A DNA stretch of 64,000 bases from Candidatus Geothermarchaeum rappei (GCA_002011085.2 MTMB02000001.1:1215627-1279626); one strand, 5' to 3'; positions 1-9,215 are shown, numbered from the stretch's first letter. Notes: generated by a model from the sequence alone, not told the origin. A program made the numbers and translations.

Positions 1-1
1 T

Positions 2-118
2 AGAAAAAGAAAGTTCTGCCCTCGATGTGGGAGGGGAGTCTTTATGGCTGAGCACCCCGATAGATGGGCATGTGGAAAATGTGGATATACAGAGTTTAAG
101 ACGAAGAATACTTCCTAA
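2..118 (+). CDS. rps27ae: 30S ribosomal protein S27ae (C-terminal part)
   Basis: Open at the left edge; the last 38 codons are present and end in TAA. The residues form a four-cysteine zinc ribbon, CPRCG then CGKCG separated by about 15 residues, followed by a short basic tail. This is the classic S27ae pattern, a small zinc-binding protein of the small subunit. Its 3' end overlaps the convergent nucleotidyltransferase-kinase gene by 23 bases. In many archaea S27ae follows Rpo7, Spt4 and S24e on the same strand; here it faces the Rpo7 run from the opposite strand, so a local inversion or insertion is likely. Confidence 0.9.
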   Translation, partial: RKRKFCPRCGRGVFMAEHPDRWACGKCGYTEFKTKNTS

Positions 119-1724
119 GCATCCTCCTAATCCTAAATATCCTATATAATGGGACTAGTGGGAGGAAGGGGCGGGCATATCTCCAGCTACTAGCCTTGGC
201 AACGGCATCAACGTCCCCATATTTCAGGTATCCTTCTAAAAAGCTTCTACAGAGCTCTTCAACACCGACCCCAGATAGTCTAGAGCCCCATAGATAAGTG
301 TAGTATAGGGCCTCCACAATGTCCCAAGCCCTATCTCCACCGACCCCCGCCTGCTCCAGATCAACTATATACCATTCACCGTCTTTCACAATAACATTAT
401 GCGGCTTAGTATCCCCTATATACAGGCCCCTACTGTGTATCCAGCCTATCAACTCGCCCCACTCCCTATACAGCCTTATTATTGCCTCACGCTCCTCAAC
501 GGGATCTAGGTCGACGAGTCGCTTGCCATGTATGTACTCCATATAAAGCGCGTTATCAGGCCAAGATAATAGGAGTGGTCGGGGGCATTTAACACCTAAT
601 TCCGAATATAATTTGCGCATCATTATATACTCGTTTATAAATCTTCTTTTACCAGTGATGATAAACCGCTTCAGATCTATAAGCCAAAGCTGTATGAAGA
701 TCCATTTCAATGTATATAGGGGTGAAAAGCTCTTTCTAATGATTACATACTTATCTCCACCGACTGATACATATATAATATAGAGTTCACTAAATACACC
801 TTTTCGAATAATCTTATCCACACTAGCCTTGGTTCCAAAGATGCTTTTAACAACCTCATTTAAAGGCGTATACTCTACACTCAAAAAACCTTCTCTAAGG
901 CCGAGGAGTGTCTCTGGATGTGACAGCTCCTTAGGGATACGCATGCCCTCTATACTACGTCTAATCTTGGAGATGGTCTCCTCTAAGACAACAGCTGGCT
1001 TCACCTTAGCCGATTTCCCATGTGTCAAATAGGATTTGACGCCTCTCTTGAAGAATCTCAGGAACCCTGGTAACCCAGTTCGACAGATCTCCGGCTCCTT
1101 CAAAACCCTGATAGAATCGGTTGAGACAAACTCCACTAAACCCTCTTCAGCCAGTATCCGTAGAGCCTTGTAAAACCCTTTGAGTGAAAACTCCATGTTC
1201 CTAACCCCGTTACTCCCGTAGAACATCTTATAGTAACTGTATTTAACAGGTGGATAGGCCTGCATCCTACGTCTTAATCGAGACAATAGAAAGAACTTAA
1301 CGGGTATAACGAGGTCGTATGTAATTTTATCAAAGGCGTCGAATAAACCACATATCTCCTCCACCACCGTACGCTTTTTCAGATGGATTTCCATCTTACG
1401 GATATAGTCCCCGTTGATGAGGGGGTGATAAACTGTGTACAGCCGTCCAGCGACGAACTCCCCATGCTCAGCTTCATAAATATCCTCCTCAAAGAAAGCT
1501 TTGTCGACAGTCAGTATAGATACATAGTTCCCCCCAATCTTCTCATAGATATATTTAATCTCCTCCCCAAAATTCTCTGCAATGATGATAACGTCATAGT
1601 CACTGTGTTTAGACGCGTATCCAGCTATCCTAGAGCCATATGCCAGCGCCGCATATATGGAGAGACCCAGCCTCTCCTCAGCCAGTTTAATGGCATAGTC
1701 ATAGACTTCTCTGTTTCTCACCAA
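96..1724 (-). CDS. nucleotidyltransferase-Bud32/RIO-like kinase fusion protein
   Basis: About 542 residues, two enzymatic halves. Residues 25-50 hold a Pol-beta-type nucleotidyltransferase signature: GS at 30-31 followed by SDYDV with aspartates at 42 and 44. A middle region (about 110-240) looks helical or winged-helix. From about 270 to the end is a small Bud32/RIO-like kinase lobe: a lysine in VIIRK, a glutamate in NEYIMMRK, hinge MEYIHGK, catalytic loop H-x6-GDTKPHN at about 431-441 and the metal-binding aspartate of IVDLEQA. No transmembrane segment is evident. The start is TTG at 1724 or the adjacent GTG at 1721, with GGTG just upstream. The upstream metalloprotein gene overlaps it by 26 bases, so they are probably cotranscribed. 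Substrates are unknown; RNA, protein or small-molecule modification are all open. Confidence 0.8.
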   Translation of the reverse strand: MVRNREVYDYAIKLAEERLGLSIYAALAYGSRIAGYASKHSDYDVIIIAENFGEEIKYIYEKIGGNYVSILTVDKAFFEEDIYEAEHGEFVAGRLYTVYHPLINGDYIRKMEIHLKKRTVVEEICGLFDAFDKITYDLVIPVKFFLLSRLRRRMQAYPPVKYSYYKMFYGSNGVRNMEFSLKGFYKALRILAEEGLVEFVSTDSIRVLKEPEICRTGLPGFLRFFKRGVKSYLTHGKSAKVKPAVVLEETISKIRRSIEGMRIPKELSHPETLLGLREGFLSVEYTPLNEVVKSIFGTKASVDKIIRKGVFSELYIIYVSVGGDKYVIIRKSFSPLYTLKWIFIQLWLIDLKRFIITGKRRFINEYIMMRKLYSELGVKCPRPLLLSWPDNALYMEYIHGKRLVDLDPVEEREAIIRLYREWGELIGWIHSRGLYIGDTKPHNVIVKDGEWYIVDLEQAGVGGDRAWDIVEALYYTYLWGSRLSGVGVEELCRSFLEGYLKYGDVDAVAKASSWRYARPFLPLVPLYRIFRIRRMLRKYSSS

Positions 1725-2403
1725 GTAACACCCTAGCCTTCCTCAACACTTCCTCGGGAAAATACATTTTAGTCCACATATTCATGGATATCTTTATTCT
1801 AAAGTCGTCTGCGAAGATGGATTTACTTGGATACCCCCTATCAATCCACTTCTTCTGTATGTCATTACCAATCTTACTCTTATCAAGATACTCATGTATC
1901 TTATTTATCCTATTTACGAACCTCTGGTTACTAAATATCCTCTCGGGATTTACTGTATAGAGATCCTCAAGGAATGAGCGGCCTGTCAAATCCCCCGTGT
2001 ATATGAGGGGGTTCATAAGGTAATCGGAGGAGACATATCTAAGAGCTAGATACATATAATGTAGAAACTCATGTGCCAGTACGAGGGTCTGTAGCTCAGC
2101 GGGGGCGTATAAGAGAAATGGTAGATACATCTCTACAATAGGGTGGATGTATCCACCTGAAAACCTGTAGTTGATATTGGCATAGACCACAGCCGTGACC
2201 CCGCCCTCATGCATGAGGAGTCGGGCCTCGGGTATGATGGTTACAGGTGGATAGGGTAGTCCACTGTTATTAGTTATGTACTCCAGACGCTCCCGTAGCT
2301 TGAATATCAGGTCATATCCCTTCCTAGCAATTGATTTCTTAAGCTTGCCGTTGAGTGCATAGACGTTTACTGGGTCATAGCTGATAACGTATTTAAAGCT
2401 CAT
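1699..2403 (-). CDS. putative zinc metalloprotein with HExxH motif, unknown family
   Basis: About 234 residues from the ATG at 2403, which has GGAG a few bases upstream; a GTG 27 bases further upstream is possible. The clear feature is AHEFLHYMYLALRY, a zincin-type HExxH with the first histidine at residue 111, inside a helix preceded by hydrophobic AELQTLVL. A few residues earlier lies a proline-rich hydrophobic run (YLPFLLYAPA). No signal peptide is visible, so it is probably cytosolic. I do not recognise the family; an IrrE/ImmA-like or SprT-like regulatory protease is only a guess from the motif. It overlaps and precedes the nucleotidyltransferase-kinase gene on the same strand, suggesting joint function. 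Confidence 0.65.
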   Translation of the reverse strand: MSFKYVISYDPVNVYALNGKLKKSIARKGYDLIFKLRERLEYITNNSGLPYPPVTIIPEARLLMHEGGVTAVVYANINYRFSGGYIHPIVEMYLPFLLYAPAELQTLVLAHEFLHYMYLALRYVSSDYLMNPLIYTGDLTGRSFLEDLYTVNPERIFSNQRFVNRINKIHEYLDKSKIGNDIQKKWIDRGYPSKSIFADDFRIKISMNMWTKMYFPEEVLRKARVLLGEKQRSL

Positions 2404-2537
2404 TCTTCTCCACACCACATATCCAAACACAGATAATAATTTATTATTATAGCCCCCACTAATTTTTAGGGTTTACACTTAAAATAACTATTATTCAGGG
2501 GATAAACATATACCCATGATAATGTCAAGAACCTAGT

Positions 2538-3077
2538 TTAGATCCTCTCCAAGTTGTCGAGTAGCTCTATAGCATGTCTCTTAACCGCCTCGGTGATCTC
2601 GACGAACACAGCCCCGATATTAGGCTGGCCATATATGAAAGCCGATCCAGTTGGCAATGTCAAGACCACTGGAAACCCAACTAGATCTTCCTCTCCCTCG
2701 ATTATTATTAGGGTTGGCCGCTTCTCAAGGGCTTCCTCGATTACCCTGCATAAACCTAGGTTAACAGTCCCCTGTCGGTTAACCCCTTTTAAGACGGTGT
2801 TAAACATGGATTCATCGATATCTGGCGCCTCACCCCTCTTCTCCTGTCTATCAATTATACCTATGTCGGGGACAATACTCCTGTTTAGGAGGGAGTATGT
2901 AACTCTATCGCCGACAGACGCTACGTAGAGGCCTCTTGACCAGATATTTTTTATACGGAGGATCATGTCATCCAGCGTATCATCTACATAAACATCACCG
3001 AGCGGCCTCCTAACAAGACTCTGCCGCTCCTCAGGAAACCTTAGGACGATATTTGATTTACAATACTTTGACGGCAT
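2538..3077 (-). CDS. GTP-dependent dephospho-CoA kinase (DUF359 family)
   Basis: 179 residues, the normal size of the archaeal DUF359 family, shown in Thermococcus to phosphorylate dephospho-CoA with GTP in the last step of CoA synthesis. Family landmarks seen: LVRRPLGDVYVDDT near the N-terminus, SVGDRVTYSLL, PDIGIIDRQEKR, then IIEGEEDLVGFPVVLTLPTGSAFIYGQPNIGAV. The start ATG lies inside the end of the Spt4 gene (20-base overlap), so it is translated as part of the Rpo7-Spt4 operon, an arrangement common in archaea. Confidence 0.9.
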   Translation of the reverse strand: MPSKYCKSNIVLRFPEERQSLVRRPLGDVYVDDTLDDMILRIKNIWSRGLYVASVGDRVTYSLLNRSIVPDIGIIDRQEKRGEAPDIDESMFNTVLKGVNRQGTVNLGLCRVIEEALEKRPTLIIIEGEEDLVGFPVVLTLPTGSAFIYGQPNIGAVFVEITEAVKRHAIELLDNLERI

Positions 3078-3258
3078 AATATCCTTCCTGCGGAATCTCC
3101 AATAACTCGGCTACAAAACTATCCCTATCAATTATTACTACGAGGCCCCTCCATCTATCGCTGAAGCTCTCTGAACCGCATACGGGGCACTTAGTCTCCT
3201 TCTTCTGGACAAGATACTTACATTTCCTACATGCTTTAAAGGCTGATGCCCTCCTCAT
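3058..3258 (-). CDS. spt4: transcription elongation factor Spt4 (RpoE'')
   Basis: 66 residues. Zinc ribbon CRKC...CPVCGS at residues 10-28 followed by FSDRWRGLVVIID, the conserved Spt4 core that pairs with the NGN domain of Spt5 on the RNA polymerase clamp to raise processivity. Its ATG overlaps the Rpo7 stop codon (ATGA), showing translational coupling with Rpo7, and its 3' end overlaps the dephospho-CoA kinase gene. Confidence 0.93.
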   Translation of the reverse strand: MRRASAFKACRKCKYLVQKKETKCPVCGSESFSDRWRGLVVIIDRDSFVAELLEIPQEGYYAVKVL

Positions 3259-3821
3259 TCTCCACTAGCCTCCTCCACTTCCTCAGGCTTACCCTCGATC
3301 CACTCGATCTTACCAAGCCCCTTGGACTTCATGTATAACGCGATCTTCATAAGGGAGTATCCCTTTGGAGGTGAGAAATCGAGTATTCTAGCCCTAACTA
3401 CATCACCCTTCCGAAGTACACGTCCAGTCTTCCTACCTACGACGGTATTCTCAATCTTGTTGATATCGATGACGTCATCCATCAAGACTGATTTATGGAC
3501 TAAGGCGTCTACAGGCCCGATTCTAACGAATATTCCGAATGTCTCTATACCGACGACCTCCCCCTCAACAACCTCCCCCTTCAAGGGCTGGAAGCTGTAT
3601 ACGTCGAACTCGACCTTATGATTCGAGGACCCGTCTTCAGAGATTATCTTGCCTAGTGGATCTACCTTGATATTGTCTATCTTAATTATGTATCCAAGCT
3701 CACTATCATATAATCCTACATATTTTTGGGTGAGTTGCACCCATGCAGCTTTCTCCACACCCTCTTTAAATAGGGATGGATGGATACTTATGATATCTCT
3801 AACTCTATACCTATATATCAT
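3255..3821 (-). CDS. rpo7: RNA polymerase subunit Rpo7 (RpoE')
   Basis: 188 residues from the ATG at 3821 (MIYRYRVRDII), chosen over an upstream TTG because family members begin here and GGTG sits in front. It has the N-terminal RNP-like tip domain and, from about residue 80, an S1 RNA-binding domain (GEVVEGEVVGIETFGIFVRIGPVDALVHKS). With Rpo4 it forms the stalk that binds nascent RNA. The C-terminal IALYMKSKGLGKIEWIEG is typical. Spt4 follows with an overlapping ATGA. Rpo4 is not in the window. Confidence 0.95.
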   Translation of the reverse strand: MIYRYRVRDIISIHPSLFKEGVEKAAWVQLTQKYVGLYDSELGYIIKIDNIKVDPLGKIISEDGSSNHKVEFDVYSFQPLKGEVVEGEVVGIETFGIFVRIGPVDALVHKSVLMDDVIDINKIENTVVGRKTGRVLRKGDVVRARILDFSPPKGYSLMKIALYMKSKGLGKIEWIEGKPEEVEEASGE

Positions 3822-3882
3822 GTCTCTAACACCACCAAACCACAATTCTCTTATTCAGAACACGCATATAAAATTAATTAAT

Positions 3883-4296
3883 TTATACTATATGTGGGTA
3901 TCCGTCCTTTAAATATATTATCTTGACACCGGCCTCAGCCAAGGCCTCCCTCAGCCTACTGTCTCCAGTCGCAACAATATAACGTCCCTCAGTAGCCAGT
4001 ATCTGGATATCCGTATCAGCCTTATCTGACTTTGATGGGAGGGTCTTGAAACGGCCCTTCTCAATATAGCTTAGGACTAGCCTTGCCCTACGCGGCTTCA
4101 CCCCCCGGCGCCTCCCAGACATACGCCTCAATTCATTTACGACCGACTCAGGAATATAAAACGGGAGGTCTCCAAAAAGCTCCTCCATAGAAGTGAATGC
4201 ACCAGGCGTCCTAGCCGCCTCCAGTAGGAAACTGGTGTCGAATATTATTCCCCAAGCCTCAAAACTAGATAGGTCTCTACCACGGCCCCTAGGCAT
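3883..4296 (-). CDS. PIN-domain ribonuclease, Fcf1/Utp24-like
   Basis: 137 residues, one PIN domain: first acidic residue in IIFDTSFLLEAA, a glutamate in IPESVVNEL, then DTDIQILA and VATGDSRLREAL supplying the remaining metal ligands. Archaeal single-domain PIN proteins of this size beside aIF2-gamma and Rpo7 are usually called Fcf1/Utp24-like and are thought to act in pre-rRNA processing. No antitoxin gene lies beside it, and the translation-operon context argues against a VapC toxin. It sits 2 bases after the aIF2-gamma stop. Confidence 0.82.
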   Translation of the reverse strand: MPRGRGRDLSSFEAWGIIFDTSFLLEAARTPGAFTSMEELFGDLPFYIPESVVNELRRMSGRRRGVKPRRARLVLSYIEKGRFKTLPSKSDKADTDIQILATEGRYIVATGDSRLREALAEAGVKIIYLKDGYPHIV

Positions 4297-4298
4297 AT

Positions 4299-5537
4299 CT
4301 AACGAACCTTACCCACGCCAATTAGACGCCACATATTATTGACCCTAGTGGCTATAGCAACCCTCCAACCCTCCTCAGCCACCACAGGCCTATGTAGCTT
4401 AACACTAATAGACTCTCCTCTAGCGGAGGTGACTACACCAAGGGTCACTGCTGGACCCACATTAAGCCTCAGCCTCTCATTCATCGATATCGGCTTCACC
4501 TCGATAGACTCATCCGTGCCAACAACGTATTTAAAGAGCTCTACATCCAGCTCAAGCTCGTATAAGACTGGTGGCAATGTATCTGGCGCTCCCACGACAT
4601 TACCAACCAAGTTATCCGACTTCGTGAGATAAGGATCCAAATCCGTCTGTACACCTATTAACCCACCGCCATACGCCTCTTTAAGCGATACATATCTAGT
4701 TCTAAGGGACTGGACAGTTGTATACAGTGGTTGATGAACTATCTTACCACCCTCGCTATACAGGTATCCAGGCAGGATCTCTATCTCATCACCAACCTTA
4801 ACCTTACCCTGGACAATACTACCTCCAATAACCCCGCCGCGTAGCTCCTTATACGGGGTACCAGGTTTATTAATGTCGAAGGACCTGATTACAAACATCC
4901 TATAAGGCTTGGATAAATCCCTCTCTGGAATAGGGATATGCTTGTATAGGGCCTCTACCAGATACTGTAGATTAACCCTGTGAACCGCTGACACAGGGAT
5001 TATAGGTGCATCTGCGTAGATGGTGGTGGATAAGAATTCCTTTATCATCTCATAATTCTCCTTAGCCTCTTTCTTAGACACGAGATCCAGCTTGTTCTGA
5101 ACAACAACTATATTCTTAACGCCCATGATCTGAAGGGCCATGGTATGCTCCTTAGTCTGCGGCCTGGGCACCGGCTCGTTAGCAGCGATGACCAGCATCG
5201 CACCGTCCATGACAGCGGCTCCAGACAGCATGTTCGCCATCAGGCTCTCGTGGCCAGGGCAGTCGACGAAGCTAACTACACGTACAAGCTCCTCAGGCTT
5301 ATGCCCATCATACTCCGGCCAGGACCAGTATACGTCTTTGTCACTAATCCTATATCTGTAGATAGGCATATCGGCATACCCGATTCTTATGGTAATGCCT
5401 CTCCTAAGCTCCTCACTATGGCTACTTGTCCAGACGCCTGTCAAAGCCTCTATAATGGTGGTCTTACCATGATCTACATGTCCAGCCGTCCCGATATTCA
5501 GATCGGATTGCCTATCGACCTTGATCTTCTTCGTCAC
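4299..5537 (-). CDS. eif2g: translation initiation factor aIF2 subunit gamma
   Basis: 412 residues, full length. G1 GTAGHVDHGKTT near residue 17, G3 DCPGHESLM, G4 QNKLDLV, then two beta-barrel domains. It is the GTP-binding core of heterotrimeric aIF2, which brings initiator Met-tRNA to the small subunit. Start is GTG overlapping the S6e stop codon. As usual in archaea, the alpha and beta subunits are encoded elsewhere. Confidence 0.96.
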   Translation of the reverse strand: MTKKIKVDRQSDLNIGTAGHVDHGKTTIIEALTGVWTSSHSEELRRGITIRIGYADMPIYRYRISDKDVYWSWPEYDGHKPEELVRVVSFVDCPGHESLMANMLSGAAVMDGAMLVIAANEPVPRPQTKEHTMALQIMGVKNIVVVQNKLDLVSKKEAKENYEMIKEFLSTTIYADAPIIPVSAVHRVNLQYLVEALYKHIPIPERDLSKPYRMFVIRSFDINKPGTPYKELRGGVIGGSIVQGKVKVGDEIEILPGYLYSEGGKIVHQPLYTTVQSLRTRYVSLKEAYGGGLIGVQTDLDPYLTKSDNLVGNVVGAPDTLPPVLYELELDVELFKYVVGTDESIEVKPISMNERLRLNVGPAVTLGVVTSARGESISVKLHRPVVAEEGWRVAIATRVNNMWRLIGVGKVR

Positions 5538-5890
5538 TCGACGACCACCATATTAACCTGATAAATATCCCTTGTAATCACATTCCCCCTAACAAGAATA
5601 CGCTTTCTATATCCCTTCTTCGTCTTACCCTTAATCTTTCTAAGGCCTATGCCCTTACCAGTTAGGATATAGACTTTACGGCCCCCAGCTACGTCTGGAC
5701 GCATCGGGAAGCCGCTCTTGTCAGATCCTCCAGTGATCCTAAGCTTACTGTATTCTAGTCCAAGGGCCTTACCATCAATTACATCACCTATTTTCTTACC
5801 TAATAGGGTAAGGCTCTGAGGTTCATCAAGCTCCACCGTAACCGCTTTCCCCTCCTTAGGTAGAGAGATGTTTAGTTTGAACTTAACCAT
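5534..5890 (-). CDS. rps6e: 30S ribosomal protein S6e
   Basis: 118 residues, typical archaeal length (eukaryotic S6 has a long tail that is absent). Landmarks: FKLNISLPKEGK, ITGGSDKSGFPMRPDV and KGIGLRKIKGKTKKGYRKRILVRGN. Its stop overlaps the aIF2-gamma start by four bases, so the two are translationally coupled. An 83-base gap separates it from aIF5B upstream. Confidence 0.95.
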   Translation of the reverse strand: MVKFKLNISLPKEGKAVTVELDEPQSLTLLGKKIGDVIDGKALGLEYSKLRITGGSDKSGFPMRPDVAGGRKVYILTGKGIGLRKIKGKTKKGYRKRILVRGNVITRDIYQVNMVVVE

Positions 5891-5973
5891 CCTCCATTCA
5901 CCTCATCCACATCATTTACAATACATACAATATTTGTGTTAATATAAGTTTAAGCCACAGACTTATAATTGTT

Positions 5974-8277
5974 TTACCTAGCCCAAGCCGGATTAGACCG
6001 TCTCCTCAGCTCGATATACTCCTTCAAAACCTCCCTCTCATCACCCCTAAGCATGTCATAGAACTCTCTCATAAGCCTCCTAACATGGTCCTCAGGTACA
6101 TCAACATAGAGTATATCGTTCTCATGAATATCCCTATCGACGACAGCCTCACGTATTGAGATAGCTACCTCCATATCCTTAGTTGCCTCCTGAATAGTCT
6201 TCCCCCTATCCTGGATCTGATGTATCCTACCCACCTTCTTACCATCCTCCCTAATCAAGGGATACTTCTGCATAATAGTCCCACCCAGGACCCTTACGCC
6301 GACGATAGCCGGCTTACTCCTCCTAAACACATATCCCTCAAGTATCTGTATCTTACCAGGCCTAACCAGCTCCTCAAACGCAGCCCTCTTCTTCCTAATA
6401 CTCTCCTCAGCCACCCACGCAAGATATTCATCGACTATACGATAGAGGATCTCCCCCTTGAATATAGGTATCTTCTTGGAGGAGGCCAGCTCCTCAGCAT
6501 CACTCAATACGTCCACGTTGAAAGCGAGTATCACACCCCTATTCTCATCAATATCCCTAACTATATCCGCCTCAACCACATCCTTCTTAGAGACAGGGCC
6601 GACGTCAGCCTTCCTAATTGGGATACCCTTCCTGGAGGCGTGGCTTATAATCGCCTCCAGAGACCCAAGTGTATCGGCCTTTATGACTACACCTACCTTC
6701 TCAGTATCTATCTTAATCGACTCAACCTCCTTCAAGACAGCCTCCACATACTCCGATATATCCACGTCACTCGGGACAGAGTAGAACGGGGCTCCCGCAT
6801 ATGCCCCACCTATATCTGGCGCCGTAATTATAATACCAGCCGCCGGATAACTCTCCTTGATAGGCTTGAACTTGTGCCGGGGATCCCTGATCTCATCCAA
6901 TGGAGCCGGCATTAATAGTGAGCGTATCCTACTTTTAATCAAGCCCTCGGAGCCAGCCGTTATAAAGGTGTCTCCAACCCTAACCACGCCATCGACATGG
7001 ATACTCTTCAAGACGGTTCCCAACCCAGGTTCCCTAGAGACCTCTAGAACCACGCCATAACCCGGTTTATCCAAGTCTATCTTAAGCCTGTCTAGCATGA
7101 ATCTCTGGACAAGCCCTATTAAAATCGTTATAAGCTCCCGGATACCCTCTCCAGTCTTGGCGCTCACAGGGATTATAGCCACCGTCTTACTGAAGTCCTT
7201 GACCCTATCGAAACGGTCTCCATCAAATTTATATGTATTTAACGCGGAGATGATATACGCTATCTTCTCCTCCAGCTGGTAGATTACCTCCTGCCTCTGG
7301 TGCCTCAGCGACTCCAGTATCGATAGTGTATCCTGGGGTTTCCAGCCGTATAGCATATCCACTTTATTAGCAGCTATTAGGAAGGGGACCCGTCTCGATA
7401 CTAGTATCTGAATGCTCTCGTGTGTCTGCGGTTCAAACCCCTTCATGATATCTACGACTAGTATCGCGATGTCAGCTGCAGATCCTCCTCTCCTCCTCAG
7501 GTTTGTGAAGACCTCGTGTCCAGGTGTATCGATAACTAGTAGGCCAGGCACCTTAAGCTGGAAACGGAACCTGTTTAGGAGGTCGCCTGCAATAGCCTCG
7601 AGGGTCTCCTTAGGGAATAGACTTGCCCCAATATGCTGTGTAATTCCACCCGCCTCCCTAAGCTGTACAGCGGTACCCCTAATCCTATCCAATAAAGATG
7701 TATTATGGACAACGATGCCATCCGCTATAAAGTTGTGGAAGAACCCTACTTTAAAGTCATATACCCTACTCCCTCTCCTAATGATTTTAACGTGCTTAAC
7801 GGGGTGGAGGGAGACATTATATTCATAGCTTGATACTGAGACGATATCCCCCCTCTCCAATGTGGGGATAGGCATCTCAACCCCGTCAAATCCAGTGCCG
7901 ACGACCAAATCACCCTCCTTCAGGTGGATACCAGGGGTATACTGAAAAAGGCCGTCTCCCCTATAAACCAGGAATCTATGTTCAGGAGTAGTAACTATGG
8001 TCACATCATTGGGGAGACTGACTTCAACAAGCTTATCAGCATACTCCTCCACCGCATCAACGATCCTTCCACGGCTTATCCTCAAAGAATATACATCGAG
8101 GGAATAGGCATCCAATATCCTTTTATCCTCCCTCACAATGTGATAAAGCTCTTCAGCTGATACAGTCTTATCAAATGTGTTTATCATGGTATGGGGATGA
8201 ACACATTTGCCACTATCTACATGCCCCAATACAGATACTATAGGCTGTCTATAAACAGCTTTATCACTATTTTCCAT
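5974..8277 (-). CDS. infB: translation initiation factor aIF5B precursor containing an intein
   Basis: 767 codons from the ATG at 8277 (GGTG is 7 bases upstream; the GTG at 8286 lies in that Shine-Dalgarno). The host protein, about 599 residues after splicing, is the GTPase that promotes subunit joining. Host motifs: split P-loop GHVDSGK|TSLLDRIRGT, G2 GGITQHIGAS, G3 DTPGHEVF, G4 ANKVD, then the beta-barrel II, domain III and domain IV (VRPGKIQILEGYVFRRSKPAIVGV). The 168-residue intein at 25-192 interrupts the P-loop exactly between lysine and threonine, so the protein cannot bind GTP until splicing. Confidence 0.95.
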   Translation of the reverse strand: MENSDKAVYRQPIVSVLGHVDSGKCVHPHTMINTFDKTVSAEELYHIVREDKRILDAYSLDVYSLRISRGRIVDAVEEYADKLVEVSLPNDVTIVTTPEHRFLVYRGDGLFQYTPGIHLKEGDLVVGTGFDGVEMPIPTLERGDIVSVSSYEYNVSLHPVKHVKIIRRGSRVYDFKVGFFHNFIADGIVVHNTSLLDRIRGTAVQLREAGGITQHIGASLFPKETLEAIAGDLLNRFRFQLKVPGLLVIDTPGHEVFTNLRRRGGSAADIAILVVDIMKGFEPQTHESIQILVSRRVPFLIAANKVDMLYGWKPQDTLSILESLRHQRQEVIYQLEEKIAYIISALNTYKFDGDRFDRVKDFSKTVAIIPVSAKTGEGIRELITILIGLVQRFMLDRLKIDLDKPGYGVVLEVSREPGLGTVLKSIHVDGVVRVGDTFITAGSEGLIKSRIRSLLMPAPLDEIRDPRHKFKPIKESYPAAGIIITAPDIGGAYAGAPFYSVPSDVDISEYVEAVLKEVESIKIDTEKVGVVIKADTLGSLEAIISHASRKGIPIRKADVGPVSKKDVVEADIVRDIDENRGVILAFNVDVLSDAEELASSKKIPIFKGEILYRIVDEYLAWVAEESIRKKRAAFEELVRPGKIQILEGYVFRRSKPAIVGVRVLGGTIMQKYPLIREDGKKVGRIHQIQDRGKTIQEATKDMEVAISIREAVVDRDIHENDILYVDVPEDHVRRLMREFYDMLRGDEREVLKEYIELRRRSNPAWAR
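7702..8205 (-). other. mini-intein in the aIF5B P-loop (in-frame protein splicing element)
   Basis: 168 codons. Seen directly: N-terminal nucleophile cysteine (CVHPHT, block A) straight after GHVDSGK; block B VTTPEHRFLV with the conserved threonine and histidine; block F VYDFKVGFFHNFIADG and block G ending in VVHN; the next host residue is threonine, the +1 nucleophile. These are all the residues needed for class 1 splicing. No LAGLIDADG endonuclease block is present and the length is that of a mini-intein, so it is fixed rather than actively homing. Methanocaldococcus jannaschii aIF5B has a larger intein at the equivalent P-loop site. Confidence 0.93.
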
Positions 8278-8365
8278 CCTAGACACCCAAACATAATTCT
8301 TTATAGGAGATGCTTAAAAGGAATATCCTGCTAAGGAGGATATAAAGAAGGGAGATATAATTAGG

Positions 8366-8776
8366 TTAGAAAAGCTCTGGAAAGAGAATCTTAACCTCTC
8401 TCTCAAAACTCTCCTGAGAATCAGATGCATGGATAAGGTTATCAGTAATATCTAGGCCGAAGTCTCCCCTGATGGTTCCTGGAGCGGCCTTCACAGGATC
8501 TGTCGCACCAACTAATGTCCTGACGACCTTTATAGCCTCCCTACCCTCGAGTACGGCGGCGACGATATCCCTACCAGTTATCGTCTCTATAAGCTCCTCG
8601 AAAAACGGCTTACCCCTATGTATAGAGTAGAAATCCTCAGCGGTCTCCCTAGACATCCGCATCATCTTAAGAGCCTTTATCTTAAGCCCCTTCCTCTCGA
8701 AGCGCGAGATTATCTCACCCACCAAGCCACGCTCCACAGCCGCGGGTTTTAGGAAGATGAGGGTCTTCTCACTCAT
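8366..8776 (-). CDS. ndk: nucleoside diphosphate kinase
   Basis: 136 residues. Starts [26 protein letters not shown], and has the phosphate-accepting histidine in [16 protein letters not shown] near residue 115. It balances the NTP pools by ping-pong phosphotransfer. The ATG overlaps the L24e stop (ATGA). Its place between L24e and aIF5B is the common archaeal order. Confidence 0.95.
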   Translation of the reverse strand: MSEKTLIFLKPAAVERGLVGEIISRFERKGLKIKALKMMRMSRETAEDFYSIHRGKPFFEELIETITGRDIVAAVLEGREAIKVVRTLVGATDPVKAAPGTIRGDFGLDITDNLIHASDSQESFEREVKILFPELF

Positions 8777-8970
8777 CTCTTCTTCAAACCTCCCTTAACA
8801 TATTTAGTGGTCCACTTAAACTTCCTAGGATCACGTCTAAACTCGAGAAAGCTGATTCTACATTTTCTACCGCAGAACCAGTATATGGTACCATCATTCT
8901 TCACATACATAACCCCGGTTCCCGGGGGAATCTCCTTACCACAGAATGTACATGTATGTGGCTGAGGCAT
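8773..8970 (-). CDS. rpl24e: 50S ribosomal protein L24e
   Basis: 65 residues from the ATG at 8970 ([11 protein letters not shown]). A GTG 12 bases upstream belongs to the Shine-Dalgarno GAGGTG. Four-cysteine zinc finger: [14 protein letters not shown], then [11 protein letters not shown], followed by the basic [13 protein letters not shown]. Large-subunit protein, coupled to ndk by an overlapping stop/start. Confidence 0.94.
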   Translation of the reverse strand: MPQPHTCTFCGKEIPPGTGVMYVKNDGTIYWFCGRKCRISFLEFRRDPRKFKWTTKYVKGGLKKR

Positions 8971-8983
8971 TTCAGTAGACACC

Positions 8984-9199
8984 TCACCTTAGTCTCCTAG
9001 CCTCACGCTCAGTCTCACGGAGCATTATAATGTCCCCGACCTTAACAGGGCCATAGACGTTCCTCGTGATCACCCTACCCTTATCCTTACCAACTAGTAT
9101 CCTGACTCTAACCTGTGTAACCTCTCCAGTCATCCCCGTTCTACCAACGATCTGAATGACTTCAGCTGGCGTAATGTCGTCCCTGTATTCATACGTCAT
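8984..9199 (-). CDS. rps28e: 30S ribosomal protein S28e
   Basis: 71 residues from the ATG at 9199, preceded by AGGTG with proper spacing; the GTG inside it gives a false three-residue extension. Landmarks: [22 protein letters not shown] and the invariant C-terminal [12 protein letters not shown]. It lies between L7Ae and L24e, the usual archaeal order. Confidence 0.95.
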   Translation of the reverse strand: MTYEYRDDITPAEVIQIVGRTGMTGEVTQVRVRILVGKDKGRVITRNVYGPVKVGDIIMLRETEREARRLR

Positions 9200-9215
9200 T
9201 GGAGACACCTCTCAA

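Noticed and set aside
319-546. Plus-strand reading frame inside the nucleotidyltransferase-kinase gene
   Set aside because: Antisense shadow of a conserved coding frame; low-complexity serine/proline-rich product without a family.
2431-2537. Palindromic operator AATAATAAATTATTAT upstream of the metalloprotein gene
   Set aside because: Quasi-palindromic only because it is AT-only sequence; better explained as a TATA-rich promoter.
3883-4296. VapC toxin of a toxin-antitoxin pair
   Set aside because: No antitoxin partner; placed in a core translation operon; sequence fits the Fcf1/Utp24-like archaeal PIN proteins better.
7702-8205. Frameshift or foreign insertion inactivating aIF5B
   Set aside because: The insert is in frame, flanked exactly by the P-loop halves and carries splicing motifs, so it is an intein.
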